A stretch of 64,000 bases of DNA from Pseudolabrys sp. FHR47 (GCF_005153485.1 NZ_CP039740.1:1119001-1183000); one strand, 5' to 3'; shown: positions 38,145-47,330, counted from the stretch's first letter. A program made the numbers and translations. The notes: a model not told the origin generated them from the letters alone.

Positions 38145-39628
38145 AGCTGCGCGCGCTGCCGATCGATAGTTGGCGCGACCACATGGCCTATCTGCCGGCG
38201 GCCAGCACGGAAGTCGCGGCCGCGGATTTCCTCGGGCCAGGCCGCATCGAGATATCGGACGGCACGCGCAGCATCCGCGCCTCGGTCCATGTCATCGATG
38301 ATGGACGGTTGCTCGATGCCGGCGAGATCGGCCTGTCGCGCAGCGCCTTCGATGCTTTGGGGCTGCCCGAAGGCGCTCAGGTTCACATCGAGCGCACGCC
38401 GTCACCGCAAAGTGCCGAAGCGCTGCGCGCCAAATTGCGCGGCGATGAACTGAGCGATGGCCAGATCGCCACCTTGATCCGCGACATGGTGGCGGGCCGC
38501 TATCCCGACCGCGAAATGGCGGCCTTTCTCGTCGCCGCGACGCGTGGACTGACCGACCGCGAGGTCGTGGCTTTGGCCCGCGCGCGCGCCGAGTTCACCG
38601 ACCGGCTCACCTGGGACGAGCCCATGGTGGTCGACAAGCATTCCATGGGCGGCATTCCCGGCAGCCGCATCACCATGATTGTGGTGCCTTTGGTCGCGGC
38701 GCATGGCCTCGCCATCCCGAAGACGTCATCCCGCGCCATCACCTCCGCCGCCGGCACCGCCGACGCGATGGAAACTTTGGCGCGGGTCGATCTGACCTCG
38801 GCCGATGTCCGCCGGGTCGTCGCCGAGGCGCGCGGCTGCGTTGCCTGGAACGGCCGGCTCAATCACTCGGCCGTCGATGACGTGATGAACGCGATCACCC
38901 GGCCGCTCGGCCTCGACTCGACGCGCTGGTCGGTGGCGTCGATCTTGTCGAAGAAGCTCGCCGCCGGCTCGACCCATGTCATTATAGACCTGCCCTATGG
39001 CCCGCAGACCAAGCTGAAAACGCAAGGCGAGGCCGCCGAACTGGCCGCGTTGTTCGAGCGCATCGGACAGGGGCTCGGCCTTGTCGTCGAGGCACATGCC
39101 ACCGACGGCTCAAGACCGATCGGACGCGGCGTCGGTCCAGCGCTGGAAGCGCGCGATATCCTGGCTGTGCTCGACGGCGAACCGGACGCCCCGGCCGATC
39201 TGCGCGAAAAGGCCTTGTTCTTCGCCGGTCGCATTCTCGCCTGGGATCCGAAGATCGGCTCGCAGGAGGTGGGGCAGGAGCGGGCCCGCGATCTTCTCGC
39301 GTCGGGCGCCGGCAGCGAGGCGCTCGAGCGCATCGTCGACGCGCAGGGCCGCCGGCAGCCGCCGGTCCTGCCGGGCCCTTATATTCACATGGTCAATGCC
39401 GATCGCTCCGGCACGATCGCCGGCATCGACGGCTGGACCGTGGCCGGCTTGGCACGCTTGGCAGGCGCGCCGAGCAACCTCTCCTCCGGCCTCGATCTCA
39501 TGCATGATGTGGGAGACTCAGTAAGAGCGGGCGAGCCGCTCTATGTCATCCACGCCGGCACCGAGTCCGATCTCGCCACCGCGGCGAATGCGGCTGCTGC
39601 CGCGCACGGCTTTCTGATCAACGGCTAA
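38141..39628 (+). CDS. thymidine/AMP phosphorylase family protein
   Basis: 495 aa, GTG start overlapping the phnN stop. Longer than thymidine phosphorylase (about 440 aa), with an extra N-terminal domain (about 1-85) like archaeal AMP phosphorylase (about 500 aa). The phosphate/sugar site reads [14 protein letters not shown] (K166 on), followed by [23 protein letters not shown]; archaeal AMP phosphorylases have nearly the same wording (KHSxGGx[12 protein letters not shown]), while thymidine phosphorylases have KHSTGGVGD. I infer NMP phosphorolysis to ribose 1,5-bisphosphate plus base. Ordinary thymidine phosphorylase activity is the alternative. Confidence 0.85.
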   Translation: MKLRALPIDSWRDHMAYLPAASTEVAAADFLGPGRIEISDGTRSIRASVHVIDDGRLLDAGEIGLSRSAFDALGLPEGAQVHIERTPSPQSAEALRAKLRGDELSDGQIATLIRDMVAGRYPDREMAAFLVAATRGLTDREVVALARARAEFTDRLTWDEPMVVDKHSMGGIPGSRITMIVVPLVAAHGLAIPKTSSRAITSAAGTADAMETLARVDLTSADVRRVVAEARGCVAWNGRLNHSAVDDVMNAITRPLGLDSTRWSVASILSKKLAAGSTHVIIDLPYGPQTKLKTQGEAAELAALFERIGQGLGLVVEAHATDGSRPIGRGVGPALEARDILAVLDGEPDAPADLREKALFFAGRILAWDPKIGSQEVGQERARDLLASGAGSEALERIVDAQGRRQPPVLPGPYIHMVNADRSGTIAGIDGWTVAGLARLAGAPSNLSSGLDLMHDVGDSVRAGEPLYVIHAGTESDLATAANAAAAAHGFLING

Positions 39629-39642
39629 GTCTTCGGCGGCAA

Positions 39643-40041
39643 TTACTTCGGTGGTTTGGAGGCGAGTTTCGCGGCGACGCGGCCGAGATCGACCACCATG
39701 CGCTCATGCGTACCCTTGCCGATCTCCTCGATCTCGTCGCGCGCGGTGACATCAAATTCAAGCCGCCGGCCGTCGACTTTGGTCACCACTGCCTCGGCCG
39801 TCACGGTATGCCCGGCGGGCGTCGCGGCAAGGTGCCTCACGTTCACCACCGTGCCGACCACGCTTTCGCCGGGCTCGAGATAATCGCGCACCGCGTTGAG
39901 CGCGGCATTCTCCATGATCGTCACCATCATCGGCGTGGCGAAGACCGGCGGCAGCACCGCGTCCTTGAACTGGCTGGCCAGATGCGCCGGCGTCACGCGC
40001 AATGTATAGGTGCCTTTGGCTCCGACCGGGACGGGACGCAT
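39643..40041 (-). CDS. FlK-like hot-dog thioesterase
   Basis: 132 aa hot-dog fold. Segments PPVFATPMMVTIMENAALNAV (acidic residue E in the helix), VGTVVNVRHLAATPAGHTV and EFDVTARDEIEEIGKGTHERMVV match the fluoroacetyl-CoA thioesterase-like group. Cleaves short acyl-CoA thioesters; true substrate unknown. The ATG at 40041 has AAGGAA 7 nt upstream and is preferred over TTG at 40047. Convergent with the phosphorylase gene. Confidence 0.82.
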   Translation of the reverse strand: MRPVPVGAKGTYTLRVTPAHLASQFKDAVLPPVFATPMMVTIMENAALNAVRDYLEPGESVVGTVVNVRHLAATPAGHTVTAEAVVTKVDGRRLEFDVTARDEIEEIGKGTHERMVVDLGRVAAKLASKPPK

Positions 40042-40127
40042 GGGCAATTCCTTGTCGTATATTTGCCTGCCACTCTCTAACCTATCTGGAGCCCGCCCGA
40101 TACAGCGATCCCGGTGATGAAACCGGC

Positions 40128-40661
40128 TCAGGGTGAGGCGATCATCCGCCGCACCAGGTCGGGAAGACGATCGGTCGCGGCGTTGAACAGAGCGCTGCGG
40201 ATGCCGAAGGCGGTCGCCGCCGCGACGTCGATATCCTTGTCACCGATCATGAAGCTGCGCGCGCGGTCGATGCGCCAGTCGCGCGCCGCTTGCTCGAACA
40301 TGCCTGTGCCGGGCTTGCGGCAATCGCAGTGCATCGTGAAGGCTGCGACCTTGCCGTCAGGATGGTGCGGGCAATAGTAGAATGCGTCGATACGAGCGCC
40401 CTGAGCGGCAAGCCTGTCTCGCATATGGTCGTGCAGCGCGCCAACGGCGGCTTCATCGTAATATCCGCGTGCGATACCGGATTGGTTCGTGACAACAATA
40501 ACGAGATAGCCGGCGTCATTGAGTAGACGGATCGCTTCCGGCACGCCGTCGATCCACTCGAGTTGATCGACGCGATGGACATATTCATGGTCGACATTGA
40601 GCACGCCGTCCCGGTCGAGGAAGGCGGCAGGCCTGGGCAACTCCGGGGCCGGCGTCGCCAT
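40128..40661 (-). CDS. gmhB: D-glycero-D-manno-heptose 1,7-bisphosphate 7-phosphatase (HAD family)
   Basis: 177 aa. HAD motif I FLDRDGVLN with D16 and D18; motif II TNQSG; zinc site C-x-H-H (YYCPHHPDG) with CDC further on; K in CRKPGTGMF; motif IV MIGDKDID. These are the GmhB arrangement for LPS/S-layer heptose synthesis. The ATG at 40661 lies 27 codons inside a longer frame that overlaps the neighbouring membrane-protein gene. Its neighbours in cell-surface synthesis support the call. Confidence 0.9.
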   Translation of the reverse strand: MATPAPELPRPAAFLDRDGVLNVDHEYVHRVDQLEWIDGVPEAIRLLNDAGYLVIVVTNQSGIARGYYDEAAVGALHDHMRDRLAAQGARIDAFYYCPHHPDGKVAAFTMHCDCRKPGTGMFEQAARDWRIDRARSFMIGDKDIDVAAATAFGIRSALFNAATDRLPDLVRRMIASP

Positions 40662-40662
40662 G

Positions 40663-41634
40663 TCAGGTGTTTCCGCTCGCCGGACTGGTGGCGATGGTGG
40701 CGGTCTTCGGCCGGCGCATCCCGCCGGCCACCCAGATGACACCGCCGATCGCGCCGATGACGAAGAAGGTGATGCCGATCAGAACGGAAACGACGAGGCC
40801 GTCGCTCTGCGGCAGGCCGGCATAAGCAAAGGCCACGATCATGCTGCCTTCGCGTACGCCCCAGCCGGCGATTGAAATCGGTACGGTGGCGATGAGGATA
40901 ACCGGCGGCACCATGAACAGAAGCAGTTCGAAGTTCACCGACGCCGATACCGACTGCACCATGCACCAGGCTGCCAGCACCGTCATCAGATGGACGATGA
41001 AGGACAAGGCAAGGATGATCGAAAGCGTGTGCCATGAGCCGCAGATGCGCCAGGCCGTGCGCGACACTTCGACGAGATGGCGCGTCGGCGACCAGTGCAA
41101 GAGGGGCTTCCAGCGAATCCTGCCGATAGCCAGAAAGACCAGAGCGCCGGCGATGGCGCCGAAGCCGATCAGAACGAGCACAAGGCGGGCCACCGGATCC
41201 TGCACCAGTGTCAGCGTCCACGGCAGGCAGAGAAACACGATCAGCGTCAGTGCAAAGATGCCGGCCACCCGATCGATCAGGACCGAGTAGGTTGCACCGG
41301 CCCAGCCGCCTTCTTCGCGCGCCAGCATGTAAATGCGTGCGGCATCGCCGCCGACCGTGGATGGCAGCACCTGGTTGAAGAAGGTCGCGATAAAGCTCAC
41401 CCGCAATATGGTCGCATAGCGCGGCGCCAGCCCGCAGCCTTGTGCGATCATCCGCCATCGCGCAGCCAGCAGAAACAGTTGCGCCGCCAGAATGGCGAGC
41501 GACACCGCGATCCAGCCGGGATGCAGTCGGCTCAGGCGCTCGCCGAGCGCGGCAAGGTTCACCGACCGCAGGGACAGATACAGCAGGAGGATCGAAATCG
41601 CCGCTTTGGCGAACAGCATCAGTGAGCGCCGCAT
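40663..41634 (-). CDS. flippase-like membrane protein (lysylphosphatidylglycerol synthase TM / UPF0104 family)
   Basis: 323 aa, about eight transmembrane helices, with FNQVLPSTVGGDAARIYML (the family's conserved polar loop) and ISIAGWGVREGSMIVAFAYAG. The family includes AglD-like and hopanoid/glycolipid-associated membrane proteins; function here is likely lipid or glycan intermediate translocation. It lies directly upstream of gmhB (2-nt gap), supporting a surface-glycan role. Confidence 0.85.
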   Translation of the reverse strand: MRRSLMLFAKAAISILLLYLSLRSVNLAALGERLSRLHPGWIAVSLAILAAQLFLLAARWRMIAQGCGLAPRYATILRVSFIATFFNQVLPSTVGGDAARIYMLAREEGGWAGATYSVLIDRVAGIFALTLIVFLCLPWTLTLVQDPVARLVLVLIGFGAIAGALVFLAIGRIRWKPLLHWSPTRHLVEVSRTAWRICGSWHTLSIILALSFIVHLMTVLAAWCMVQSVSASVNFELLLFMVPPVILIATVPISIAGWGVREGSMIVAFAYAGLPQSDGLVVSVLIGITFFVIGAIGGVIWVAGGMRRPKTATIATSPASGNT

Positions 41635-41916
41635 GGGCGGGTTAACCTTGGGCGGAATGACCTTATTGGCGCGACCTTCGGCGAATGGCTGCCGCGACCG
41701 GGACGGCCTCGCTTGGCACGCCCGCCGGGGCCGCGCAAGAGCTTGCTAAGCCATTGTTCGATCGAGGGCTTCGCGCCACCGCCGGCTTGTTCGGCGAGCT
41801 TCGATCGCAGCGCTGCCGCCGCTTCGTCGATTCAGTTTTCACACAGCGGACGCGCGTCATCGCCCGCATTCTTTGGTCGGCCCCGGGCAGGCCGCAGTCC
41901 CAAGTCCCATTCCATC

Positions 41917-41943
41917 CCCGGATTTCGCTTTCGCTCATCCGGG
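41917..41943. repeat. REP-like palindrome
   Basis: Arms CCCGGAT (41917-41923) and ATCCGGG (41937-41943) around a CGCT-rich loop, followed by GGGCTAC. From memory this wording (CCGGAT...ATCCGGGCTAC) is common between genes in Bradyrhizobium and relatives; no search was run. Confidence 0.6.
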
Positions 41944-41967
41944 CTACACGCTCTCGATAAAACGAGG

Positions 41968-42078
41968 GCGCGCGGAACGCCGGGGCTCGAACAGCCCCGC
42001 AGCTCTGTGCACGGTGTTTGTAGAAAGTGCACAGACGTCGTCACCACGGAATTGCCGAGCCTTTGGCGTTCCGCGCGC
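41968..42078. repeat. large folded repeat with junction structure
   Basis: Perfect 14-bp outer arms GCGCGCGGAACGCC (41968-41981) and GGCGTTCCGCGCGC (42065-42078). The enclosed 83 nt contain two further perfect hairpins: GGGGCT/AGCCCC (41982-41987 with 41993-41998) and TCTGTGCAC/GTGCACAGA (42004-42012 with 42027-42035). This gives a three-way junction shape. It may be a structured RNA or a non-autonomous mobile repeat. Confidence 0.6.
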
Positions 42079-42602
42079 GGTGTTTCTAGGTTTGCTCCGC
42101 ACGGCCCCCGGTGGACCAACCTTTCAGGCGGCCCTTCTTCGAAGGACGGCCTATCCACCGCTTAAGGGCCGAGATACAGGCTTCTTCGGGCTCTCCGTTC
42201 CGGGCCGCTGTTCGAGAACCCTGGTGTCGAGTTCTCTCCGGCGGGACCGGAATTTTCCTGCCCTACGACGCACAATCGTCAGCCCGTGATGCGCGGCGGG
42301 CGCATCGGGACCGAGCGGCTTGGACCGCCGGGAGGGGAATTTGCGCCGCATCTCCGACGCCCCGTCCCGGCCACCGCTCCCCGCCCCAGCATCTGGAGAC
42401 GCTGATCAGACACCCCTCGCTAGATGGGGCGGGATGGATGGGAATATAGGGCTATTAGGAATATAGGTCAAGGGATAAAGTCAGGCGTGCGGGATTTTTC
42501 TGCCCTCCTCGCAAGGGGGAGGTAAGGGCGGTGCGCGGCCGACCTTTCTTCACCCTTCTCGGAGGGAGAAAGTAGCGTGCCGCAGGAGCAGCCAGTTTCA
42601 GA

Positions 42603-42821
42603 TTAGGCCACGATGACGGCCAAGGCGTTCTGAAGCTGTTTGAGCTCTGCCATGATGAGTTCGTCCTCTGACTCTGTGGCGCTGATCGGCCGGCCCAGCG
42701 AGATGCTCAGACGCGCTTCCCTGCCGCCGTAATTCAGAACCACGCCAACGGATGAGGGGGCAATTCCGCTGACCAAGGGGCTCTGACGAACGAACTTCCA
42801 CGATGGCCTCAAACTATGCAT
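42603..42821 (-). CDS. possible small protein, unrecognised
   Basis: 72 aa starting at the ATG at 42821 in an AT-rich region; preceded by TGGGGT only, not a convincing ribosome site. Composition is reasonable for a protein (amphipathic C-terminus SEDELIMAELKQLQNALAVIVA), with a beta-like centre. No known domain is recognised. It could be a remnant or a chance frame. Confidence 0.35.
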   Translation of the reverse strand: MHSLRPSWKFVRQSPLVSGIAPSSVGVVLNYGGREARLSISLGRPISATESEDELIMAELKQLQNALAVIVA

Positions 42822-43043
42822 TTTTTACCCCAAGTTACGGGGTATGTGTTTACAACACACACGTGGTGGTTGCAATCCGTATGTGGGATGTGGCGCGTGA
42901 AACCGGGCATGCGTTCCCCCATACGACCCATTGCGAGCGGGGCCGGGACGGCCTATGCCCTCCCGGCTGCGGCCGGATTTGTGCCCTTCGGTCATGAACG
43001 GAAATTCGCTATATTGGTCCGGGCTCTAGCGTACAGGTGATCT

Positions 43044-44285
43044 TTGAACTACGCCTCCAGCACCCCCGAGGTCTCGGCCCGCCAGGGCGACACGACGTCC
43101 GACATCACGGTCGTCGGCGGCGCCGGCCATGTCGGCATCCCGCTGGTGCTGGCTTTCGCCGAGGCCGGGATGACGGTCAACGTCAACGACCTCAACGAGG
43201 CCACGCTGGCGACCTTGCGGGCCGGCAAGCTGCCTTTCATCGAATACGGTGCCGCGCCGCTGCTGGCCAAGGCGCTGGCCGAAAACAAACTCATCTTCAC
43301 TTCCGCGCCCAATGCCATCCGCGGCACCGGCCCGGTGGTCGTGACCATCGGCACGCCGGTCGACGAGTTCCTCAACCCGGTCACCTCGGCCGTGCAGAAA
43401 TGCATCGACGACCTGCTGCCGCATATCAATGACGAGCAGCTCATCGTCCTGCGCTCGACCGTGTTTCCCGGCACCACCGACTGGCTGCACGATTATCTCA
43501 AGCGGCTCGGCCGCAAGAACCGTATCGCTTTCTGTCCGGAGCGCGTCGTGCAGGGCTACGGCATCAAGGAACTGGCGGAGATGCCGCAGATCGTCTCCGG
43601 CACGACTCCCGAAGCGGAAGCCGAGGCGGTGGCGCTGTTCAATCGCATCGCGCCGGAAGTCGTGACCACCAAACCGCTCGAGGCCGAGCTCGCCAAGCTC
43701 TATGCCAACGCCTATCGCTACATCGAGTTCGCCGCGACCAACCAGTTCTACATGATCGCCAAGTCGGCCGGCGCCGACTATTCGGCGATCATGAAGGCGA
43801 TGAAGCACAATTATCCGCGCGCCCGCACGCTGCCCGGTCCGGGCTTCGCCGCCGGTCCGTGCCTGTTCAAGGACACGATGCAGCTCGCCGCCTTCGCGCG
43901 CAACCAGTTCAACATCGGCCACGCCGCGATGCAGATCAATGAAGGCCTTGCCCTTCACATGATCGAAGACCTCAAGCGCCAGTTCGATCTGTCCAGCATG
44001 ACCGTCGGCCTGCTCGGTATGGCCTTCAAGGCCGAGATCGACGACGTGCGCGCTTCGCTGAGCTACAAGATCAAGCGCACGCTGCTGACGAATGCCCGCG
44101 AGGTGCTCACCACCGATCCCTTCGTCACCACCGATCCGACGCTGCTGCCGCTCGACGAGGTGATCAGGAAGAGCGATCTCCTCATTCTTTGCACGCCACA
44201 TTCGGCCTACAAGGAGCACGATTTCTCCGGCAAACCGGTGGCCGATATCTGGGGCTGCCTCAAGAATGCGAACGTGGTCTATTGA
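43044..44285 (+). CDS. UDP-sugar 6-dehydrogenase family (nucleotide sugar dehydrogenase)
   Basis: 413 aa. Rossmann start ITVVGGAGHVGIPLVLAF binds NAD; the middle domain contains ELAKLYANAYRYIEFAATNQF; the catalytic cysteine is C273 in GPGFAAGPCLFKD. The C-terminal UDP-binding domain follows (TVGLLGMAFKAEIDDVRASLSYKI). Oxidises a UDP-hexose (glucose, N-acetylmannosamine or similar) to the uronic acid for exopolysaccharide. The TTG at 43044 with AGGTGA just upstream is the best start; no ATG is suitable. First of three collinear glycan genes. Confidence 0.88.
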   Translation: MNYASSTPEVSARQGDTTSDITVVGGAGHVGIPLVLAFAEAGMTVNVNDLNEATLATLRAGKLPFIEYGAAPLLAKALAENKLIFTSAPNAIRGTGPVVVTIGTPVDEFLNPVTSAVQKCIDDLLPHINDEQLIVLRSTVFPGTTDWLHDYLKRLGRKNRIAFCPERVVQGYGIKELAEMPQIVSGTTPEAEAEAVALFNRIAPEVVTTKPLEAELAKLYANAYRYIEFAATNQFYMIAKSAGADYSAIMKAMKHNYPRARTLPGPGFAAGPCLFKDTMQLAAFARNQFNIGHAAMQINEGLALHMIEDLKRQFDLSSMTVGLLGMAFKAEIDDVRASLSYKIKRTLLTNAREVLTTDPFVTTDPTLLPLDEVIRKSDLLILCTPHSAYKEHDFSGKPVADIWGCLKNANVVY

Positions 44286-44333
44286 GCCACGGCGCGCGAT
44301 GGCCGGGGTGACTTCGAGGGTGTGCAGGGCGAC

Positions 44334-45092
44334 ATGAGCGCGCGGCTCGACATTGTCATTCCGGTCTACAACGAGGGTCCGAACATTCTTTCGACGCTCG
44401 GCTCGCTGCGCGACAATGTGCGGACGCCTTTTCGCGTCCTCATCTGTTACGACCGCCCCGACGACGATACGCTGACCACCATCGATGCTCACCGCGATAC
44501 GCTCGGCGGCATGGCCATCGACTACATCCGCAATCCGGGGCGCGGCGCTCATGGCGCGGTGATGGCCGGATTTGCCGCGAGCACGGCGCCTTACGTGATC
44601 GTGCTGCCAGCGGACGACGACTTCAATGGCGGCATCCTCGATCCCATGGTGGCCAAGGCGGAAGCCGGCGCCGATCTGGTCTGTGCCAGCCGCTTTATTC
44701 CGGGCGGCAGCATGGTTGGCTGCCCGTGGCTCAAGGCCGCTTTGGTCCGCACGGCCGCCTTCACGCTGCACTATATCGCCCGCCTGCCGACACACGATCC
44801 GACCAGCGGCTTCCGCTTGTTCTCGCGCCGGGTTATCGACGCCATTGTCGTCGAGTCCGACAGCGGCTTCTGCTATTCCATCGAACTCCTGGTGAAATGT
44901 CACCGTCTCGGCTGGCCGGTCGCCGAGGTGCCTGCGCAGTGGATCGAGCGTACCAGGGGTACCAGCCGCTTCCGGGTGCTGCACTGGCTGCCGGCCTATC
45001 TGCGCTGGTATCGTTACGCCTTCGCCACGACCTTCCTGCGCCGCCCGGCCAGCTCCGTGTCGCTGCGTCAGACCTGGAAGCCCGCGACATGA
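44334..45092 (+). CDS. family 2 glycosyltransferase, dolichol-phosphate-mannose-synthase-like
   Basis: 252 aa, GT-A fold. LDIVIPVYNEGPNILSTL at the start binds the nucleotide; the metal-binding acidic cluster is PADDDFNG; later DPTSGFRLFSRRVID and QWIERTRGTSRFRV match DPM1-like enzymes. No C-terminal membrane helices are present. The ATG at 44334 (AGGGCG upstream) is preferred to GTG at 44322. Its stop overlaps the start of the next gene. Confidence 0.86.
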   Translation: MSARLDIVIPVYNEGPNILSTLGSLRDNVRTPFRVLICYDRPDDDTLTTIDAHRDTLGGMAIDYIRNPGRGAHGAVMAGFAASTAPYVIVLPADDDFNGGILDPMVAKAEAGADLVCASRFIPGGSMVGCPWLKAALVRTAAFTLHYIARLPTHDPTSGFRLFSRRVIDAIVVESDSGFCYSIELLVKCHRLGWPVAEVPAQWIERTRGTSRFRVLHWLPAYLRWYRYAFATTFLRRPASSVSLRQTWKPAT

Positions 45093-46990
45093 AGTATCTG
45101 ACGCCGCGTCAATACCTGATCATGCTGCACGACGTCCTCGCGGCGATGGCGGCGATTCTCGTAACCTTCGCGATGCGCTTCGATACGGCGCAGCTTGCGG
45201 CCAAGACGGAAGGGCTGAAGCTGTTCCTGCCGGCCTTCGCCGTGTTCGCGGCGGCCGTGTTCTTTGCTTTCAAGCTGCACCAGAGCAAGTGGCGCTTCAC
45301 CTCGGTGCCGGACCTGTTCAATATCGTCCGGGCTTCCACCGTTCTTGCCGTGTCGCTGGTCGCGCTCGACTATGTCCTTTTGTCGCCGAATGTGTACGGC
45401 GAGTTCTTCTTCGGCAAGATCACCATCGTTCTCTACTGGGTCCTCCAGATGTTCTTCCTGGGGGGCGGGCGCATCACCTATCGCTATCTGCATTATGCGC
45501 GCACCTTGCAGCGCGTGCGGGTGGCTGATGCAGCGCCGACCATCGTGATAGGCCGCACGGCCGATGCCGAGGTGCTGATCCGCGCCATTGAAAGCGGCGC
45601 GGTCAAGAAAATTTGGCCGGTCGGCATTCTGTCGCCATCGCCATCGGATCGCGGACAGTCCATTCGCTCGATCCCGGTGCTCGGCGATCTTGCCGATCTC
45701 GAGCGCGTCGCCGCCGATCTCGCCAGCCGTGGCACCCATGTCACGCGCGTCGTCATGGCGCCGTCGGCGATGACGCCTGAGGTCAAGCCTGAGTCGATCC
45801 TGATGCGGGCGCGCCGGCTCGACATGACGGTCAGCCAGTTGCCGTCGCTCGAAGGCGGGCCGGCGGTACAGTTGCTGCCGGTGTCGGTCGAAGACCTGCT
45901 GCTGCGGCCGAGCGCGAAGATCGACTACCAGCGCCTGCGCGACTACGTGAAAGGCAAGGCCGTCGTTGTCACCGGCGGCGGCGGCTCGATCGGCTCGGAG
46001 ATTTGCGAGCGTGCCATCGCTTTCGGCGCCGCGCGGCTTATGATTCTCGAAAATTCGGAGCCGGCGCTGCATGCCATCACCGAACGCCTGAAAACGGAAT
46101 TGGCCGAGGCCGAGATCGTCGACCGCATCGCCGACATCCGCGATCGCGCCCGCATCATGCGGCTGATCGCCGAGTTCAAGCCCGACATCGTGTTCCATGC
46201 CGCGGCGCTCAAACATGTGCCGCTGTTGGAGCGCGACTGGGACGAGGGCGTGAAGACCAATGTACTGGGTTCGGTCAACGTCGCCGACGCGGCCGCGGCG
46301 GCCGGCGCTGCCGCGATGGTGATGATCTCAACCGACAAGGCGATCGAGCCGGTGTCGGTGCTGGGCGCCACCAAGCGCATGGCGGAAATGTATTGCGATG
46401 CGCTCGATGCCGATTTGAAGCGCCGTGCGGGCGACAGCGACAAGCCGATGCGACTCATCTCGGTGCGGTTCGGCAATGTGCTGGCATCCAACGGTTCGGT
46501 GGTGCCGAAGTTCAAGGCGCAGATCGAAGCCGGCGGCCCGGTTACCGTGACGCATCCCGACATGGTGCGTTACTTCATGACCATTCGTGAGGCGTGCGAT
46601 CTCGTCATCACCGCGGCCAGTCACGCCGAGAGCGATGGCGACAAGCGCGCGTCGGTCTATGTTCTCAACATGGGCCAGCCGGTGAAGATCGTCGATCTCG
46701 CGGAGCGCATCATTCGCCTGTCCGGGCTCGAACCGGGTCGCGACATCCAGATCGCGTTCACGGGCATCCGGCCCGGCGAACGGCTGCATGAGATACTTTT
46801 TTCCAGCGCCGAGGAAATGGCCGAGATCGGGCTGCCCGGCATCGTCGCGGCCAAGCCGGTGCAGGCCTCGCTTGACGACGTGCGGCAATGGCTGGCGACC
46901 GTCGAGCAGGCGCTGGCGCGCAACGAGCGTGAGGCGATCTACGCCGTTCTGCGCGACGCGGTGCCGGAATTCCGCGGCGAGGCGGCCTGA
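45089..46990 (+). CDS. membrane-anchored NDP-sugar epimerase/4,6-dehydratase (CapD/WbpM/FlaA1-like)
   Basis: 633 aa. N-terminal membrane helices (about 1-120), a CoA-binding-like Rossmann domain (about 140-270), then an SDR domain starting at VVVTGGGGSIGSEICERA. Active-site segment STDKAIEPVSVLGATKR: S414/T415, K417 and K429 are present, but residue 425, where WbpM-like enzymes carry catalytic Met (and small homologues Tyr), is Leu. Inverts or dehydrates UDP-GlcNAc-type sugars for O-antigen or capsule. The ATG overlaps the preceding stop (ATGA). Confidence 0.9.
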   Translation: MKYLTPRQYLIMLHDVLAAMAAILVTFAMRFDTAQLAAKTEGLKLFLPAFAVFAAAVFFAFKLHQSKWRFTSVPDLFNIVRASTVLAVSLVALDYVLLSPNVYGEFFFGKITIVLYWVLQMFFLGGGRITYRYLHYARTLQRVRVADAAPTIVIGRTADAEVLIRAIESGAVKKIWPVGILSPSPSDRGQSIRSIPVLGDLADLERVAADLASRGTHVTRVVMAPSAMTPEVKPESILMRARRLDMTVSQLPSLEGGPAVQLLPVSVEDLLLRPSAKIDYQRLRDYVKGKAVVVTGGGGSIGSEICERAIAFGAARLMILENSEPALHAITERLKTELAEAEIVDRIADIRDRARIMRLIAEFKPDIVFHAAALKHVPLLERDWDEGVKTNVLGSVNVADAAAAAGAAAMVMISTDKAIEPVSVLGATKRMAEMYCDALDADLKRRAGDSDKPMRLISVRFGNVLASNGSVVPKFKAQIEAGGPVTVTHPDMVRYFMTIREACDLVITAASHAESDGDKRASVYVLNMGQPVKIVDLAERIIRLSGLEPGRDIQIAFTGIRPGERLHEILFSSAEEMAEIGLPGIVAAKPVQASLDDVRQWLATVEQALARNEREAIYAVLRDAVPEFRGEAA

Positions 46991-47089
46991 TATCCTACCT
47001 GATTTCGCCTCGATGCGACCGGGGAACCCGATACGGCGTCCATTCGTTGTTCCTGCCACGGGCCGCTTCATGCGGCCATGGAGGAACCT

Positions 47090-47272
47090 GTGACCGAAAA
47101 AGTGAGAAAGCACGCCGAAAAGGAACGCGAGCGCATCGAGAAGGAAGAGGACGAGGTTGTCGTCAATTCCGATGAAAGCTTCCCGGCCAGCGATCCGCCG
47201 TCGTTCAATCCCGGCATTACCGGCCCGACGGACATCGAGCCCCTCGAGAAGGAAGCGGAAAAGAAGAAGTAA
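47090..47272 (+). CDS. small acidic/basic protein with SFPASDPPS motif
   Basis: 60 aa from GTG at 47090, which has GGAGGA about 5 nt upstream; an ATG at 47078 would add four residues but lacks a ribosome site. A charged, helical N-terminal half (VRKHAEKERERIEKEEDE) precedes DESFPASDPPSFNPG, a motif seen in many small uncharacterised proteobacterial proteins. Probably intrinsically disordered. Function unknown. Confidence 0.65.
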   Translation: MTEKVRKHAEKERERIEKEEDEVVVNSDESFPASDPPSFNPGITGPTDIEPLEKEAEKKK

Positions 47273-47300
47273 CGCACGCGATCGGCGTTGCGCGACAGAT

Positions 47301-47330
47301 AAAGCCTGCGCCGGAAATGGCGCAGGCTTT
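47301..47330. terminator. bidirectional intrinsic terminator
   Basis: Perfect 12-bp stem AAAGCCTGCGCC/GGCGCAGGCTTT with a 6-nt loop, between the small-protein gene and the convergent REC-EAL gene. Confidence 0.9.

Larger units (their letters stand above)
41635..43043. other. 1.4-kb mostly non-coding stretch
   Basis: Between the flippase-like gene and the UDP-sugar dehydrogenase. Several overlapping frames are open, but they have no recognisable domain, and much of 41900-42450 folds on itself. Contents listed separately: a REP-like hairpin at 41917-41943, a folded repeat at 41968-42078, and a doubtful 72-aa frame at 42603-42821. The part 42430-42480 is AT-rich (repeats of GAATATAGG), and 42505-42570 has purine-rich hairpin-forming sequence resembling intergenic repeats. 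Confidence 0.6.

Noticed and set aside
41713..42165. A 150-codon frame in the gene-free stretch
   Set aside because: It runs across the REP-like hairpin and the folded repeat, so its sequence reflects those palindromes, not a protein.
43026..44984. A 652-codon open frame antisense to the UDP-sugar dehydrogenase and glycosyltransferase
   Set aside because: Shadow of well-recognised genes on the other strand, with low-complexity composition.
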